From Hyphomicrobiales bacterium (GTDB lineage Bacteria; Pseudomonadota; Alphaproteobacteria; Rhizobiales; Rhizobiaceae), in NCBI GenBank assembly GCA_900466605.1, contig UBMU01000026.1, positions 1 to 64,000 on the forward strand: a stretch of DNA of 64,000 nt. The letters run 5' to 3'. The notes under the pieces were generated by a model, which worked only from the letters and a program-made list of their open reading frames with translations, was not told the DNA's origin and did not search any database. Every line of letters begins with the position of its first letter. Positions within the stretch are counted from its first letter, which is position 1. Of the stretch, positions 61,832 through 64,000 are shown one piece after another. Position numbers and translations under genes: made by a program.

Positions 61832-62851
61832 ATGATGAGCAAAGTTTCGAACCCGGTTCGCTGGGGGATTGTGGGCGCCGCAAGGATCGCTGACGGAGCC
61901 ATTTTGCCGGGCATGACCAAAAGCGCCCATTGCGAGCCCGTGGCGCTCGGCGCGCGTAGCCTCGAGCGCGCAGAAGCCATGGCTGCCAAGCACGGTATTC
62001 AACGTGCTTATGGCTCCTACGAGGAGGTTCTAGTGGATCCTCAGGTAGAGGCGATCTATGTGGCGCTTCCAAATCATTTGCATGTCGAATGGACCCGAAA
62101 AGCAGCCGACGCTGGAAAGCATGTCCTTTGCGAAAAGCCGGCTGCGATGAGAGCCGAGGAATTTGCCCGGCTGGAGGGCGTCAATCCGGCCCTGAAGATC
62201 TCCGAGGCATTCATGGTCCGGCAACAGCCTCGCTGGATCAAGCTGAGGGAGATATTAAGAAACGACGAATTCGGGCGCCCGATGACGTTCTCCTCGTTGC
62301 TGTCCTTCATGATGACGAACGAAGCCGATTTCCGGCAGAAGCCCGAGTACGGTGGCGGCGCCTACTACGACTTAGGCTGCTACACTGCGATGACAGCGCG
62401 CTACGTCTTCGACGCGGACCCGAAACGCGTCTTTGCGGCTGCGGAGAAGAATGCGGCCGGCATCGACATGTTCACATCCGTGATCATGGACTTCGGTAGT
62501 GGGCGCCATGCGACCTTCATGGTGTCCCTGGCACAGGCATCCTCGCAATCGATCCAGATCGTCTGCGAGCGAGCCTTCATACAATTGCCGCAGGCTTACG
62601 TGCCTTCGCGGGTCAGCCCGAATGTGATCGCAATCGACACATCCGCCGACCACGCCAACTCGAACATCCACACGCTCGAGTTCCCGTCTCTCGATCAGTA
62701 CGAGGAGGAGGTCACGAACTTCTCCAAGGTCATTCGTGGCGAAGACGTTCCATACTTTGATCTCGCCGACGCTCGTGCCAACGCCGCCGTCGCAGATGCT
62801 GTTTTTGAATCGGCCAAGTCAGGCACTTGGGTCGAGGTGAAGGGAAACTAG
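61832..62851 (+). CDS. Gfo/Idh/MocA-family oxidoreductase
   Basis: A 339-residue NAD(P)-dependent dehydrogenase. The Rossmann loop WGIVGAARIADG is at 10-21, the catalytic EKP (CEKPAAM) is near 98, and the C-terminal substrate domain has GGGAYYDLGCYT, typical of the family. GGAGGAG precedes paired ATGs at 61832 and 61835. It lies between the LacI gene and a broken Gfo/Idh gene, overlapping neither. It probably oxidises a sugar, cyclitol or aldonate. Confidence 0.9.
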   Translation: MMSKVSNPVRWGIVGAARIADGAILPGMTKSAHCEPVALGARSLERAEAMAAKHGIQRAYGSYEEVLVDPQVEAIYVALPNHLHVEWTRKAADAGKHVLCEKPAAMRAEEFARLEGVNPALKISEAFMVRQQPRWIKLREILRNDEFGRPMTFSSLLSFMMTNEADFRQKPEYGGGAYYDLGCYTAMTARYVFDADPKRVFAAAEKNAAGIDMFTSVIMDFGSGRHATFMVSLAQASSQSIQIVCERAFIQLPQAYVPSRVSPNVIAIDTSADHANSNIHTLEFPSLDQYEEEVTNFSKVIRGEDVPYFDLADARANAAVADAVFESAKSGTWVEVKGN

Positions 62852-62852
62852 G

Positions 62853-63960
62853 ATGACAATCAAACTCGCACTCATCGGCGCAGGCCGTATCGCCAACGTC
62901 CACGCAAAGGCGATCGCCGCCAGCAGGGACGCAGAGCTCGTCACAGTGACCGACCCGGTCGCGAAAGCAGCAGAGGCGCTTGCGGCTGCATTCGCCTGCA
63001 AGGCCACCGATCCCGACGTGATATGCCGTTGCGAATTCGAATGCGTCTCTGGTTGCCCTTTCAGACCCGGACTCCGTCGCCGCCGAACGGCTCGCCAGCC
63101 GAACTGGGGCGGAGCGACGCGCTGCCGAAGACATCGTAGCGGCGAGCGATATCGATGCCGTTCTTATCTGCTCGCCCACCGACACGCATGCTGATCTTAT
63201 CGAACGTTGCGCGCGCGCGGGAAAGGCGATTTTCTGCGAGAAGCCGATCGACCTTTCTATCGAACGCGCCCAGCATGCTGTCGGCGTCGCAGAGGAGGCG
63301 TGCGTCCCCTTGATGCTCGCGTTCCAGCGCCGTTTCGACCCGCACCTCGGTACGCTCGAGCGGCGCCTCCGGGAGGGAGCGATCGGTCAGATTGAGATCA
63401 TCACCATCACCTCGCGCGATCCCTCTCCGCCTCCGGTAAGCTACGTGAGGCGGTCGGGGGGGCTATACCGAGATTCGATGATCCATGATTTCGACGAGGC
63501 TCGCTTTCTTCTTGGCGAGGAACCCACAGAAGTATTCGCCGTCGGGTCTTGCATGGTGGATCCAGGAATCGGAGAGGCGGGCGATGTCGACACGGCAGCA
63601 GTCATTCTGAAAACATCATCCGGAGCGATCTGCCAGATTTCGCTGTCGCGACGTGCAACGTATGGTCACGACCAGCGAGTTGAGATTCTGGGCTCCAAAG
63701 GTCTTCTGAGAACCGGAAACCTTCATGTAAACGAGGTAGAGATTGCGACGGACGCAGGATTTGTTCGTACACCGGTCCTCAATTTCTTTCTTGAGCGCTA
63801 TGCTGCCGCCTACAAGCTTGAGCTTGAGGCATTTCTTCACCATCTGACCAACGGAACTAAGCCAAATCCTGGTGGAGCTGACGGCGTGAAAGCCTTGCGT
63901 CTGGCCGATGCTGCCCACCGATCGCGTGAAAGCGGTTTGCCTGTAAGGGTGGAACTTTGA
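62853..63960 (+). pseudogene. Chimeric, frameshifted Gfo/Idh/MocA gene
   Basis: The 5-prime part starts MTIKLALIGAGRIANVHAKA (62853) and reads through the second Rossmann strand to KATDPDV near 63018. There the homology restarts at the same strand in another frame as AVANSNASLVALSDPDSVAA and continues intact to 63960 (ICSPTDTHADL, FCEKPIDLS, QRRFDPHLG). The second strand is thus present twice and the reading frame is broken by a TGA at the join. This looks like a deletion fusing the head of one oxidoreductase gene to the body of another. The body alone, without a start, lacks the N-terminal cofactor loop. Confidence 0.82.
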
Positions 63961-64000
63961 TGTGCAAAGCTCCTCCTCCCGGAGCGGTGGGGCGGTGCCA

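Noticed and set aside
1..64000. CRISPR array, tRNA or rRNA genes
   Set aside because: No regularly spaced identical repeats and no cloverleaf or rRNA-like sequence were noticed on reading; a dedicated scan was not possible.

Overview
The window looks like an accessory replicon (large plasmid or chromid) of an alphaproteobacterium of the Rhizobium/Ensifer/Agrobacterium type. This rests on the GC-rich codon use, the density of ABC transporters and one-component regulators, the rhizobial-style polar amino-acid and dipeptide ABC operons, and paralogues of housekeeping genes (clpP, htpG, zwf, gnd, tkt, pgi). The assignment is by family resemblance only. No rRNA, tRNA, CRISPR array, replication origin or intact insertion sequence was seen.

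Layout. 0.4-1.6 kb: a membrane diguanylate cyclase. 2.0-7.4 kb: a polar amino-acid ABC importer operon with an M20 amidohydrolase, divergent from a GntR/FCD regulator. 8.0-20.1 kb: small redox and detoxification genes (aldo/keto reductase, five SDR/NmrA-type proteins, VOC, NTF2-like, SRPBCC) mixed with MerR, TetR (two), ArsR, MarR and LysR regulators, plus a ClpP paralogue. Several intergenic gaps here hold clear palindromic operators. 20.5-21.2 kb: a VapBC toxin-antitoxin pair. 21.4-22.3 kb: a decayed SulP transporter and a short repeat.

22.4-33.3 kb: a catabolic island with a LysR regulator, an Asp/Glu-racemase-like protein, a five-component dipeptide-type ABC importer, an HMGL/isopropylmalate-synthase-like TIM barrel, a ring-opening amidohydrolase of the cyanuric acid hydrolase/barbiturase family and a second TIM-barrel protein. 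Three of its enzymes lack residues that are normally diagnostic in their families, and related short repeats lie at both edges. I read it as an undescribed pathway for uptake and opening of a cyclic amide or imide.

33.8-39.9 kb: a TetR/alpha-beta hydrolase pair with tetO-like operators, HtpG, an LssY-C protein and a broken LysR gene.

40.1-59.3 kb: the second notable system. A leftward operon (a ModA-like protein without signal peptide, an Asp/Glu racemase-like protein, OtnK, OtnC, class II fructose-bisphosphate aldolase) and a rightward series (IclR regulator, gnd, zwf, class I FBPase, a Zn-dependent dehydrogenase, a DctA-type carrier, an M24 hydrolase, an OtnI/Hyi-like isomerase, transketolase, pgi) together encode four-carbon acid-sugar breakdown to DHAP plus most of an oxidative pentose-phosphate cycle. 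A shared quasi-palindrome close to TTTCACATTGYGAAA occurs at 44.7, 46.1 and 50.1 kb, with a weaker copy at 61.8 kb, and looks like the IclR operator.

59.5-64 kb: a second sugar locus (LacI regulator, intact Gfo/Idh/MocA oxidoreductase) flanked by two pseudogenes: a TIM-barrel isomerase broken across three frames and a chimeric, frameshifted Gfo/Idh gene.
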